Part shown: positions 1-24,500 of the stretch, piece after piece
Position numbering within the stretch: the stretch's first letter is position 1
Layout of the letters: every line of letters begins with the position of its first letter
Origin: Edolisoma coerulescens
Taxonomy: Eukaryota; Chordata; Aves; Passeriformes; Campephagidae
Direction of reading: 5' to 3'
Length of the DNA stretch: 64,000 nucleotides
Assembly (NCBI GenBank): GCA_013397115.1
Contig: VWZW01004077.1
Location: forward strand, 72,540-136,539
Position numbers and translations under genes: made by a program
Notes under the pieces: generated by a model
Database searches by the model: none
The model's input: only the letters and a program-made list of their open reading frames with translations
What the model was told of the DNA's origin: nothing

Positions 1-545
1 AGTGTGTGAAGCTAATCTGTTATCTATGGTGTTTTTGACAGTTTACACTTAGCAAACAGCCTCATTTGTAAAAGGTTCTGTATGGTAATGTAGGTTTTAT
101 GTGATGGTCTTCTCTGAATGAATTATCAGAGGGCTTGATCCTGCTTATACCTTGTCATTTCAAAGGTCCCAATGTTGTACTGAATGAAAGTGAAGCTGAG
201 GAAGAGACAGAACTCTTTCATTGCATCTCGACTAGGCTTTTTATGTAAATATGTCTCAGTTAGCCAAAACTGCCTTATTATTGTCAGTAGTTTTATTATT
301 GTGACTGGAAATAGGTCTAGTGTGCATTTGGATCATTCACAGATGTTGTTGTAGAGGTTGTTTTGTGGGTCCTGGTACACTGATGATTGCATTCATGTCC
401 TGCTGTAGTGTTGTTTTTGCATGGCAGCCTACAGCTTCCTCCAGCTGGGGCAGCAGGGAGAGAGCAGCCAGTCTCCTCTCTCTGGTGAGCAGCAAGTGGA
501 GACAAGGAAATAGAATGAAGCTGCATCAGGTTCATGTTGGACTTT

Positions 546-765
546 AGGGAAGGATTCTTCTCTGGGAGGTTAGGTGGTCACTAGAATAGGCTCTTTCGCG
601 AGGTGATCATGGCACCTGTCAAGCCTGTTAGAGTTAAAGGAGCATGTGGACAATGCCCTCAGTCATATGGTTTAGTTTCAGGTAGTCCTGCAAAGAGCAG
701 GGAGTTGAACTCGGTGATCCTTATGGTTCCGTTCCAACTTGAGATATTCCATGATTCCATGAATA
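546..765 (+). mobile_element. CR1 LINE 3' end fragment, sense
   Basis: The block ends with the typical avian CR1 tail: a diverged match to GTTGGACTCGATGATCCTTG, then TTCCAACT, then ATTCCATGATTCCATGA. The upstream part (GTTAAAGGAGCATGTGGACA, CCCTCAG, TCCTGCA) fits the 3' UTR of a CR1 subfamily. The left edge is approximate. Confidence 0.7.
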
Positions 766-1019
766 TTGCTTATACTACAGCATCAGCCTTCTGATGAGAA
801 TTAACTTGTGGATCTCACTGTCACAGTGTATTGTGGAAAATGTGGTAATAAGTGAATTTAGGTAAATGACAATCTTTCATTTGTCACAGTGTGGTTGTCC
901 TTTATTCTGATGCATTAGCTTTGTCCCACATTCTAAGTGTTTCTGCTGATTTTGTGTTACTTTGCTTATTAAGAGTAATTAGTATAAGAATACAGAATAG
1001 GAAGCAACTGCCTGAACAG

Positions 1020-1811
1020 TTGCTCAGCAGAACAAGGTGTGACGTTCCACTGTCAAGATCTGTAGGTGCTTCTTTCCCCTTAAGGGTGTGACATAGAAAA
1101 GAGTGACAAAAGTCAGAGGGTCCACAAAAACTCAAAAAGTTTTATTTGTTGATTACACACCTGGCATGGAAATTGGTATGTTAAATCCCTGACCTACTAT
1201 GTAGGCACATGGCAGTGGGTTTTGTAGAAAGAGGTGAGAGGGAAGGAAAGAAAGAAAGAAAGAAAAAAAAAGAAAGAAAAGAAAAGAGTAAAAGAGATCA
1301 CCAGTCTTGGCTCCAGCATCAATCCAGCTGATGAGGAGTTCAGGGTCCTGGGAGTGTACATGTGACTGGGCTTTGTAAGGATACCTTTTTATAGTTGGGC
1401 ATTCCCTGACTTGGAGATGACTTTCTATGCAAATTAGTTATCATGCACAGTCTGTTCTTTCAGACTTTTCTGGAAATGGGTCGGAGGGCTTCAGGCATCT
1501 TGGGTGGTTGTAATCCCTCCCTACAGTCCCTGCCCACTTCTCGGTTGCATTCCTGTGCTTACACTGTTCTGTGTTGTGCTTATCTCCAGGAGCTACAGCA
1601 AGGATGTTTGTCCCAGAAAAGTAGTGCCCTACTTCTGTATGGCCACCTTCATCAGCCACATCTTGTTCTCTCCCACAGCATGTTATTACCATAAATCCTT
1701 GGTTGTTACCAAAATTCTTGTCTCTTATTACCAAGACTCCTTGGTTGGCTACACAGCCATCTGGGTATCAGTGTTTGAGGTGTACTCATTAACCTCTTCT
1801 GGGATTCTACA
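1020..1811 (-). mobile_element. Probable solo LTR of an endogenous retrovirus, antisense in UBQLN1 intron 1
   Basis: Read on the minus strand, the block shows an LTR-like order: a TATA box (ACTATAAAAAGG near 1384-1395), a pyrimidine (TTTC)n tract at 1241-1288, and an AATAAA hexamer at 1141-1146. A TGTAGAATCCC start at about 1811 is a candidate 5' edge. No gag, pol or env remnant flanks it, hence solo. I could not define a target-site duplication, so the edges are approximate. Confidence 0.55.
1241..1288 (+). repeat. (GAAA)n purine microsatellite
   Basis: Imperfect GGAA/GAAA repeats run for about 48 bases of pure A and G. It appears to be part of the surrounding LTR, where it would read as a TTTC tract. 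Confidence 0.9.
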
Positions 1812-2099
1812 AAATGTCTGGGGTTTTTAGCTATTAAATAAGTCAGTAGTCTTACATGAATGTTTTTTCACATGTATTTCTCACTTTTTCTTACAAATTG
1901 GAATATAGCTTGCCGTGTGGGGTTTATCTTCCACTAAGTGTAGATGCACTGGTGTGAAATATTTTGGCCGGTATTGATCCCCACACTTATAGAACAGAGT
2001 AATTGACTTTGAAAATCCAAAGTGGGGTGGGAAGGATTGGTTAGAAAAGAACCATCAAGGAAAGATCAGCCTTACTGCAGTCCCTTATTCAAAGGAGAA

Positions 2100-2240
2100 C
2101 AACAATCTCTTTGTGTTGTCCATTGTGGGAAGGACAGTGAAGATATCTGGTAGTGAAACACTGGAACAGGTTTCTTGGAAAAAAGTTACTGTGGAACTCA
2201 GAGAACAGACTAGATAAACATGAGAGAAATAATTCAGGTG
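2100..2240 (+). mobile_element. Possible ancient CR1 fragment, sense
   Basis: A motif AACACTGGAACAGG followed by GAACTCAGAGAACAGACTAGA is reminiscent of the CR1 segment encoding KHWNRLPREVV, heavily diverged. The support is thin. Confidence 0.3.
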
Positions 2241-3572
2241 AGTAACACACTTGGGGAAGGAATGGACTGAGTGGCTTTCTGGAATACTTTTAAGTCTAAA
2301 TATTGCTAGTATAAAGGCTGACTTACAAGTTATTTCTGCAACAACCAAAACTTAGCTCTGTGTGAGTAGACTTTTAGCTAACCAAGGACAACCTCCTGCA
2401 CAAACACAGAGATTTAATCACTGTTGTCTCTTGGACTCTCTTTTTTTTAGCTCTGTTTATTTTTCTCTTCCTGTGCTCCGAGAGACTCATCTTCAAAGCA
2501 TAATACATTGGGATTTTACTCTTTAGTCCTGACTAATTATTAATAACTAGTTGCAAAATTAATATTTTATTCTCCTATATGGAGTGAGAATTCTGTAGGA
2601 TGTTTGACATGCCTTTTGAAGTATTATGGTCAACTTAATCTTAAAATTTCAAACACAATAAACTTGTGAAGGACTTTGTAACTCCCTGGGATTTTAAAAA
2701 TACTTAGCCTGCTGACAGGTCTTGTTGAATAAATTTGTCTGGCATTCTTGTAAGCAAGTCATTCCTTACCATTTTTCTTGGACATCTTTCTTTTTAAGTT
2801 TTGTAAATATTCTGCTTTCAATGAGAGCATTTTTCCAGAGAGTAATAAATTTCAATTAGAAGTCATTGAAAGCATAACTTGGTTGTTTTTGATTAGGAAG
2901 GCAAGAAGGTATGGAGTGGACTTCCATGTTCAAGTGTTTTAATGAGGGAATGATTTCCCAGTGAAATGAAAAATGTGTTTATTCACTGTGTCCTGGGCTG
3001 CAACTGCCTTTCATGTAGCTGGAAAGCAGAGCCACCTAAGGTATAACTTCTGTCTGTATGGAAAGGAATGCTGATTTTGACACATGTAAGGAAGACAGCA
3101 AAAATATATCAAAGAAGAGAGGGTACTCTCTTCTAGTTAGATAGTTCCAGCAAAAGTCTAAAAAATATATCATCCTTGTGACATTGCATCAGCAGTCCTT
3201 CAGCAATGGATGGCTTCAGTGGTGTGCATATTTGTATGTGTATACTTACTAGTGTATAATTATAAGCATACTTTACCATGTGTATACATATGGGTGTGTT
3301 TAAGTACTATATATACTAGTATGTATTTATATCATGGATGCATGCCTGATTGAAGCCACAGCAGTCTTCAAGAGAAATCAGATTTTCGTTGTCATGACTT
3401 ACATAACTAATGATCTAGATGTGAAATTCTCCTGATTTCCTTTTATATATGACAAAGAAATGTTTCCCATCTTCCTATGGACAAAAAAAGTTAAGAAAAC
3501 AAAAGTATTTCTAGTTTGTGAAATACAGAATATGCAGTACAAATGAGGTAATATAGCAGATATAGAAAATAG

Positions 3573-17133
<13,561 letters not shown>

Positions 17134-17698
17134 CAGTGTTTCTTTTAACTTGAAAAAATGTAATTTATTTTTGATAACAGCTCTTAAATCTTTCAAATTG
17201 CTTTATTTCATTCTGACTCTTGGGGTTGTCTTGTTATAACTAAAACCAGTCTGATGCATTTGAAGGAAGAGTGCAGCAGTTTTCTTCAGACAGTGGGAAT
17301 CAATGCATTTTCACTTTAAGTGCATCAGTTCTTTTGTTCTGCATTATTTGTGATTTTTTGGAAACAATATCAGCTTTCACAGTTGGATGAACAAGTTTTG
17401 TCTGACCTACAAATGGCCAATTTATTTACTACTTAAACAGTATCCTTCAGTAGTAATTTATGCAGATTACAAATTAAGAAGGAAACAAATTAATTGAAGC
17501 TGTGGGTACCAATACTGCTTATTGTGATTTTGGCATGTTTTTTTTTCTTGACTAGCAAAATGCTGGAAGATTTATACCACTTGAGCAATCTACCATCTTT
17601 TGCTTTAATTTGTATAAAGTATAAACACAATATATACAACAGGGACAGCTCATTTCTAGAGATTTACACATTACAATAGAGTGAAATTGTAAGTAATG

Positions 17699-17857
17699 AA
17701 AAAACAAACAAACAAAAAACCCAAAAAAACCCAACCAAAAATAAACCCCCCAAAAAAACCAACAAAAAAACCCAACAAAAACACAACAACAACAACAACA
17801 AACCAAAAACCAAACAAAAAGAAAACAAACCCACCAAAAAAACCCCAGAAAAAAAAA
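17699..17857 (+). repeat. A/C-only low-complexity tract in the UBQLN1 3' UTR
   Basis: From 17699 to 17847 only two bases are not A or C (T17742 and G17821). It is a patchwork of AAAC, AAACCC and a (CAA)n block near 17784-17800. The transcript would carry an unstructured A/C-rich segment. The long open frames through it on both strands are compositional artefacts. Confidence 0.9.
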
Positions 17858-18267
17858 GTCATAGGACTTGGGTTTGGTGTAAAATCTTCCAGGATCTTTG
17901 GTAACTATTTGAGAAAAAATGCTTAAGCAACTTCTGTTAAAATATACTAGAATTACTGTTCTGGTTGTCTCTTTACATTTAAATGTACAGAAACTTGGCA
18001 TTATAACATTATCTCAATATTCACAGATTAACTGTAAATTACTTTTGTCATTGTGCAAATTAAAGAGCCACGGCCTTGTGCTCTGGAATTGCTTCTATGG
18101 CTATTTGGCTTGTTCCACTGAGATTTTAACATGTATTCCAATTTGTAATTGGAGAAATTACTTTTATTCATGGTCATGTGATACTCTAATTACGTTTAAC
18201 CACCAAGTAAAAAAATACTGTATAGCTTTTGAGTTTCTATTGGTAGTTACTTCTCTTGTGCACAGGT

Positions 18268-18273
18268 AATAAA
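18268..18273 (+). terminator. Polyadenylation signal AATAAA, probable UBQLN1 3' end
   Basis: A canonical hexamer lies about 1.13 kb past the UBQLN1 stop. A GT-rich downstream element begins about 35 bases later. An earlier ATTAAA at 18059 could be an alternative site. Confidence 0.65.
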
Positions 18274-18300
18274 TGAATTAAAGAAATCTTTAAGCATCTT

Positions 18301-18574
18301 GTTTCAGTGTGTTTGAAGTTGATCATTACCTAAAAATCAAGATGACTGTCCATCTGAGAGCATTTGAGTGAGCTCAAGCTCTGGGAATATTTACCATCTC
18401 TGTGCTAAAATTAGTAAACAACTCGTGCGGTGTGAGGTGGAGGGAGGAGAGTAACGGATGATGTTAAGACTTCTAGCTTAGATGAAGTGGGGATAGCAGA
18501 TCAAAAGATGAAATGAATCTGCTTTTTGTTGCTCTTTTGTGTCAGTTTAATGGACTTGTGCACCTTCAGATTCC
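18301..18574. other. Intergenic, nothing recognised
   Basis: Short unique-looking stretch between the presumed UBQLN1 polyadenylation site and the CR1 insertion. Confidence 0.6.
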
Positions 18575-18990
18575 TTTGATGTTCTCAAACCTGATGTCCT
18601 CCTGCAGAGGGTAGTTCTTCATTTTCCCAGTCCCTGCTCTCACCTTCTGTGACTTTGACAGCGTGGCTGGAGCAGTTGCTGGCAAAGACTGAGGCAAAAA
18701 AGTCATTGAGTACCTCAGCCTTCTCCGTGTCCTGTGTAACCAGGTCTTCCATATCCCTCCTGAAAAGAGCCACCATTTTCCCTAGTCTTTTACTGCTAAT
18801 GTACCTAAACAAGATTTTTGTTACCCTTGATGTTCTTGGCCAGATTTACTTCTGTCAGTGCTTTAGCTTTCCTAACGATCTCCTGCTTTCACCTTCAGCA
18901 ACTTGGGCAGTATGGCNTTGGACAATTTCTCTGTATTATTCCCAGACAACCTTTCCCTTTTTCTGTGCTCTGTAAGCTACCTGTTTGTGT
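18575..18990 (-). pseudogene. CR1 ORF2 remnant upstream of the RT core
   Basis: Minus-strand frame with LGKMVALFRRDMEDLVTQDT and KAEVLNDFFASVFASNCSSH, the segment between endonuclease and reverse transcriptase in CR1. It breaks off at about 18575 before the RT core. Confidence 0.8.
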
Positions 18991-19199
18991 NNNNNNNNNN
19001 NNNNNNNNNNNNNNNNNNNNNNNNNNNNNNNNNNNNNNNNNNNNNNNNNNNNNNNNNNNNNNNNNNNNNNNNNNNNNNNNNNNNNNNNNNNNNNNNNNNN
19101 NNNNNNNNNNNNNNNNNNNNNNNNNNNNNNNNNNNNNNNNNNNNNNNNNNNNNNNNNNNNNNNNNNNNNNNNNNNNNNNNNNNNNNNNNNNNNNNNNNN
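18991..19199. other. Assembly gap of 209 N
   Basis: Run of N inside the CR1. The expected CR1 sequence missing here is of roughly similar length, so the estimated size is plausible. Confidence 0.99.
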
Positions 19200-19470
19200 T
19201 CCTAAAGTCCACCATAGTCATCTTTCTTCTCACTCTCCTCATTGCCCCAAGGATCTGAATCTCCACTGTTTCATGGTCAATGCAGCCCAGACTGCCCTTG
19301 CGCTCCACATTCCCCACTAGCTCTTTGTTGCTGAGAACCATGTCCAGCCTAGCACCTCTCCTCGTTGGCTCCTTTATCAGTTGGAGAGGGAAATTGTCAT
19401 CAGTGAACCTCCTGGAATACATGTGCTCTGCTGTCCCATCCCTCCAACAGGCTGTCACAACCTGGAAGTG
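19200..19470 (-). pseudogene. CR1 ORF2 remnant, second half of the endonuclease
   Basis: The frame gives CWRDGTAEH, FTDDNFPLQLIKEPTRRGAR, LVGNVERKGSLGCIDHETVE and a basic ARRVRRK-type end, matching CR1 endonuclease. It runs into the gap at its 3' side. Confidence 0.8.
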
Positions 19471-19472
19471 GG

Positions 19473-20225
19473 TGTGATGTTTCTTGTAACATCTCGTCTG
19501 TCTCAACAAAGTCCACATGTCAGGGAGCTCTTACTGATTTATACAGTAGCCTTAACTCCAGCAGTTAGCCCACTATTTAGCTGTAAAAGTGTCGGCTAAC
19601 AAGCTCTCCAACTTCTAAAACAAACTTGCAAACTAGCTCCCAAATCTCACAATAAACTTCAGGTATTGAGTTAAGTGGTCAAATAAGATTGCTGGTATAA
19701 AACAGGAGAAAATAGATGGAAAAGAGAGAAGGAAAAAGGTCAGTCCTTAGATCCTGTGTTCGTCCTGCTGCTGTGGGTGGCCTGGATCTGGGGTTGACAG
19801 AGAGAGAGAGAGAGAGAACACCGGGGACTAATGCACTTCCTTTTATAGTCTACCTGGTATATGCCTGTCATGTAAAATAGATTTTTTTTGTGCCATTTGT
19901 GCAGTATTGTTCACATGTGCGCAGTCAGTCTTATAGAGCCCTCCAGGAAATGAGTCGGAGGGAGTTAGGGGACTGTGGTGACCTGGATGGAGTCCCTTTT
20001 AGTGAGGTGTGTGGGACTCGACCCTCTTCTTGNTTCTCTTGGCACAGGTGCACTAAGCATGAGTCTCAAGGCAGACAGACTTGCAGCTTAACAACTGAAA
20101 AGGAAGTTGACTCAGAACAGCACTGACTGCCCCACCTCTGCAGGACCCTCTCAATCCGACCAAAACTTTCCTATTGCAACAGTCAGAATGTTTGAGGCAA
20201 AACATACTTAAGGTGCTTGTGCCTG
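19473..20225 (-). mobile_element. Probable solo LTR inserted in the CR1 (edges approximate)
   Basis: This block breaks the CR1 endonuclease frame and has no CR1 similarity. On the minus strand it shows a U3-like part, a TATA box (GACTATAAAAGG, near 19844-19855), a (TC)n tract at 19799-19817, and a TGTTGCAATAGG candidate start at 20181. On the minus strand its other end reads ...CAAGAAACATCACA (about 19473). I could not find a clean target-site duplication. Part of it is repeated artificially at 20341-20560. Confidence 0.5.
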
Positions 20226-20712
20226 GTCTTCCATGTGCCTGTCGTGGTGGTTGGAATCCCCCATGAGGACCAGGGCTTGTGAATGTGCCCTCTGCTTGTG
20301 GAGGGCTTCCTTGGCTTGGTCTTCCTGGTCAGGTGGCCTNAGGGAGTTAGGGGACTGTGGTGACCTGGATGGAGTCCCTTTTAGTGAGGTGTCTGGGACT
20401 CGACCCTTCTCTTGGCACAGGTGCACTAAGCATGAGTCTCAAGGCAGACAGACTTGCAGCTTAACAACTGAAAAGGAAGTTGACTCAGAACAGCACTGAC
20501 TGCCCCACCTCTGCAGGACCCTCTCAATCCGACCAAAACTTTCCTATTGCAACAGTCAGAATGTTTGAGGCAAAACATACTTAAGGTGCTTGTGCCTGGT
20601 CTTCCATGTGCCTGTCGTGGTGGTTGGAATCCCCCATGAGGACCAGGGCTTGTGAATGTGCCCTCTGCTTGTGGAGGGCTTCCTTGGCTTGGTCTTCCTG
20701 GTCAGGTGGCCT
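19959..20712. repeat. Direct repeat of about 375 bases joined by a single N (probable false duplication)
   Basis: Positions 19959-20339 and 20341-20712 are the same sequence apart from about nine extra bases around the single N at 20033 and one substitution. The N at 20340 sits exactly between the copies, the pattern left when two overlapping contigs are joined without merging. Confidence 0.9.
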
Positions 20713-20721
20713 GTAGCAGGC

Positions 20722-21580
20722 CTCCGCTATAAAGTTACCTGTGCTTGCCCTCCCTTTAATCCTCACCTATAAGCTCTAAGTTAGCTCTTCGTCCATTCCA
20801 GGTGGAGCTCCATGCACTCCAGATGGTCACTGACAGAGAGGTTGACACCTCTTCCTTGTCCCCGCTGCCTATCCTTCCTGAAAAGACTGTATCCTTCCAT
20901 TCCAACACTCCAGTCATAGGAGTTGCCACCATGTTTCCATGATGCCAGTAAGATCATAGAGCTGCAGCCATGCATATGTCTCTACTTCATTCCCTATGCT
21001 GGATGTGTTAGCATAGAAACATTTAAGTTGGGCCCTCAGTGAAAATTACTTTCTCTCTGGAGTGGCTGGAATCCTTTTGTGCTGCCCTCCAGGTGTTCTC
21101 CTGCCGACCTGCAATCCCTCTCCAGCCTCTGGGCATCTCTTGCTGGCTCTNCTCCGCTATAAAGTTACCTGTGCTTGCCCTCCCTTTAATCCTCACCTAT
21201 AAGCTCTAAGTTAGCTCTTCGTCCATTCCAGGTGGAGCTCCATGCACTCCAGATGGTCACTGACAGAGAGGTTGACACCTCTTCCTTGTCCCCGCTGCCT
21301 ATCCTTCCTGAAAAGACTGTATCCTTCCATTCCAACACTCCAGTCATAGGAGTTGCCACCATGTTTCCATGATGCCAGTAAGATCATAGAGCTGCAGCCA
21401 TGCATATGTCTCTACTTCATTCCCTATGCTGGATGTGTTAGCATAGAAACATTTAAGTTGGGCCCTCAGTGAAAATTACTTTCTCTCTGGAGTGGCTGGA
21501 ATCCTTTTGTGCTGCCCTCCAGGTGTTCTCCTGCCGACCTGCAATCCCTCTCCAGCCTCTGGGCATCTCTTGCTGGCTCT
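20722..21580. repeat. Direct repeat of 429 bases joined by a single N (probable false duplication)
   Basis: Positions 20722-21150 and 21152-21580 appear identical, separated only by the N at 21151. Both encode the same CR1 ORF2 piece (YDWSVGMEGYSLFRKDRQ) on the minus strand. Confidence 0.92.
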
Positions 21581-21585
21581 GGCAC

Positions 21586-22190
21586 CTAACTGATATAAAT
21601 AGGATGGCAAGTCACCCCACACTTTATCACTATTAAATAGGATGATACCTCCCTCGTCCCAATCAACTTGTTTAAAGCCGTATCAATGACTCCTGCTAAC
21701 TCTTGACCAAAAACCATCTTCTCCTTTTGAGACAGATGATACTTCTGATCCCATCTGATACCAGCAAGCATGGTGCTATTTTAGCCATCCCACTGTCAAA
21801 CAACCCAAAATTTTGGCAGTGACATGAGCCTCTGAGCCACCTGTTAATAGACTGGATCCATCTGTTTCTTTCGGTCACAACCTGCACATGGAAGAAGGGA
21901 GGAAAAATAACCTTTGCCCCTGATTCCCTCACCAATTGTCCCAAGGCCTCGAAGTCTCTTTTGATGGCCTTTGGACTGACTACATGTTGTGACTTCATCA
22001 CCACTCTCATGGAGAATCAGCAGTGGGTAGTAGTCTGAGCACTGTACCACACTAGGAAATTTCCTGGTGACATCCTTAACCCTGACCCCAGGGATGCAGC
22101 AGACTTCCTTGAGGGGAGTATCCTTCCAGCATATTGGACCTTCTATTCCCCTTAGAAGGGCCTTGATAACGCCTCTGGTGGAGACGGACC
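21586..22190 (-). pseudogene. CR1 ORF1 remnant, esterase-like region
   Basis: Two overlapping minus-strand reading frames carry the order of motifs typical of avian CR1 ORF1: SDYYPLL, SPKAIKRDFEALGQLVRESG, NRWLRGSCHCQNFGLFDSG and GQELAGVIDTALNKL. In CR1 this region is described as an SGNH-type esterase of the RNA-binding ORF1 protein. Frameshifts between the parts show it is not functional. Confidence 0.75.
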
Positions 22191-22400
22191 TTCATCCTCA
22201 TCATCTGTTGCATGACCTTCCTTTTCTGTAACTATTGTACAGAGAGGCACCTAAAAGGAGGGTGAGATGGGTGAGGAGGAGTCTTGCCTGTTGTCCCAAG
22301 CAAGGACTTTCCTCTGTTCATTGTTTCCTTCTGACCTTTAGCCTGGCAGAGGGAGGCTACAGGACCCTCTGATAATAAAGGATGGAGAGCAAGTAGTTTC

Positions 22401-23499
22401 TGTAGAATAATCTCAATAATCTCTACTTTTTTACAGTTATTTTCACAGTGACTATTAGGATCTCCAAAGAAACTAATTCAACTCAAGTGTGCCTTTCTGG
22501 GACCTTGAGTTAAAAAAAGTTAAGACTCCCTCATCATTCAATAGGCAGATCTTTTTGAGAATACAGTCCATGACATCCAAAGAGTCTACTGTCAGATGGA
22601 AAGGCAAGGGTGATGTGGGGAAGGGAACAGTTCTTACCAAGACATTAAAGCAATGAATCTAACTAGCACAAATACTTTCTCGAGACAACATTCAGCTCAC
22701 CCTTTGTAAGCATTTCAGTTGCATGTTACAAACTAAGAGATACTACATTTGAAGTAAAATTTCATTGCAATTCAGCAAGGGATGAAGTTTGACTTTAATT
22801 CTACACTGAGCCTTCGGCTAAGCTTACTTGTTGAAGTAGAATCAGTATTTATCAGTAACTATTGTCAACTAAACTAACTTTCTGATAAGAAGTGGTAAAT
22901 ACACTGAGCTGTTTTTTAATAGGAGAAGTTTTAGTTTTGTTGGAAAACACAGCAAGCACAACAAGGTTTATAGATAGGATAGACTTTTTATTTCATCTTT
23001 AACGATGAAAGAAAACCCACACTTACTGGTTTAAGAACATGTTACAATGTTTCTGTTTGTGTGCCCCTTCCCCCTTCCCCCCTTGCCCCTTTATCCGTCT
23101 CTCTTTAAAATTCTCTCTTCAGAGTTATCATCTACCTCTTCTTCCAGAAGGAATCTTACCATTAACTCTGAGCACTTTGATAACTTGTGTTTGAAATCTG
23201 CAGCTTGCATTTTGGACCAGAAGGGCATGTGTGCCTGAAGGTCATCTCTTCATTTTCCTGCTTTCTTCTTTTCCTCTGCTGTGGACCAAGCGACCTGACA
23301 GGATTGTCTGCTAAACTGCCTTGCCTGATTATCAAACTACGGCTAGAAAAAGTAACTGATGCCAAAACCAAAAAATCTCAAAGTTATGGTAATGTGAACT
23401 GACAGATATAATTTAAAAGACTTAAAATGTGTGCATTCACTATTGGGAATATGACTGCAAGATGGCTAGTTTTGTAAAGGATGTGGTCTGCCTAATTCT
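22401..23499. other. Intergenic, nothing recognised
   Basis: AT-rich sequence with a pyrimidine-rich patch at 23060-23110. No coding or repeat identity seen. Confidence 0.6.
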
Positions 23500-24500
23500 C
23501 TTCTTGGTTCAGTGACTGCATGTACTGGGCTGACCCTGGCTGGATGCCAGGCATCCACCAAAGCCACTGTATCCCTCCCCTCTGCAGGGGAGAGAAAATA
23601 CAAAAAACAGTTCATGGGTTGAGATAAGGAATGGGAGAAATAATTTATCAAATATTGTCATGGGCATTAACAGGCTGGAATTAGAGATATTAGTTGAATT
23701 TATTAATAACAAAATCAGAGCAGGATAATGAGAAGTAAAAACAGACCGTAAAAACACCTTCCCCCCACTCCTCGCCTTCTAGCTCTACTTCCTACCCCCC
23801 ATCAGTGCAGGGGTAGGATAGGGGGTTATGGTCAGTTCATCATAAGTTGTTTCTGCTGCTGCTCAGGGAGAGGAGTCGTTCCCCTCCTCCAGTGTGGAGT
23901 CCCTCCCACAGGAGACAGTTCTCCATGAACTTCTCCAATATGACTCCATCTCATGGGCAACAGTTCTCCACAAACTGCTGCAATGTGGGTCACTGTTCAT
24001 GGGGTGCAGTCCTCCAAGGACAGGCTGCTCCAGCATGGGTCCCTCATAGGGTCCTACAGGAAACCTGCTCCAACACGGGCTCCTCTCTGCACGGGTGTGC
24101 AGGTCCCTGCCACGACCCTGCTCCAGCACAGGTTTCCCACGGGGTCACAGACTCCTCTCAGGCATCCACCTGCTCCAGTGTGGGTCTCCTCCATGGGCTG
24201 CAGGTGGATCTCTGCATCCCCTTGGGCGGCAGGGGCACAGCTGCCTCACCGTGGGCTGCACCATGGGCTGCAGAAGAATCTCAGCTCTGGTGCGTGAAGC
24301 ACCAGCACCCCCTCTTTCTCCACTGACCTTGGTGCCTGCAGAGTTGTTCCTCTCACATGTTCTCACCCTGCTCTTCTCTGGCCACAGTTACATCTGCGCA
24401 ATCACTCTTTTTCCCCCACTTCTTATATCACAGAATGTTATCACAGAAGCTTTGCCACCATTTCTGATTGGCCCAGCCTTGGCCAGAAGCACATCCNGGC
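23500..24500 (-). mobile_element. LTR-like repeat of an avian endogenous retrovirus, antisense, truncated
   Basis: The + strand starts with a block around GGCTGGATGCCAGGCATCCA and contains an AT-rich middle. It continues with a chain of degenerate units of about 45-60 bases built on 'CTGCTCCAGCATGGGTCC' and 'CCATGGGCTGCAG', and ends near CAGCCTTGGCCAGAAG. I recognise this arrangement as an LTR family widespread in neoavian and passerine genomes. A single N at 24497 marks an assembly join at the right edge. The open frames in it (23847-24547) are products of the GC-rich repeats, not genes. Confidence 0.55.

Larger units (their letters stand above)
17134..18295 (+). other. UBQLN1: UBQLN1 3' untranslated region
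   Basis: This stretch after the stop has no coding signal. It contains an A/C-only low-complexity tract (17699-17857), an ATTAAA at 18059-18064 and a canonical AATAAA at 18268-18273, followed by a GT-rich stretch near 18307-18320. The 3' end is inferred from that last signal and was not observed. Confidence 0.7.
18575..22400 (-). mobile_element. Long CR1 LINE, antisense, with ORF1 and ORF2 remnants, interrupted
   Basis: Read right to left this is a single broken CR1 retrotransposon. An ORF1 esterase-like region (about 22190-21586) is followed by the ORF2 start and apurinic endonuclease region (21405-20230, with LVLMGDSNHHD and ACYRPPDQED motifs). The endonuclease continues at 19470-19200 (CWRDGTAEH, TRRGARLDMVLSNKE), and the endonuclease/RT linker lies at 18990-18575 (KAEVLNDFFASVF). 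It has stops and frameshifts and is surely inactive. A non-CR1 block (about 19473-20225) splits the endonuclease. A 209-base gap and two single-N duplications further disturb it. The reverse transcriptase core and 3' tail are absent. Confidence 0.85.

Noticed and set aside
17552..18001. 149-codon minus-strand frame rich in Phe, Trp, Cys and Val
   Set aside because: It is the translation of the A/C-only tract on the opposite strand, a composition artefact inside the UBQLN1 3' UTR.
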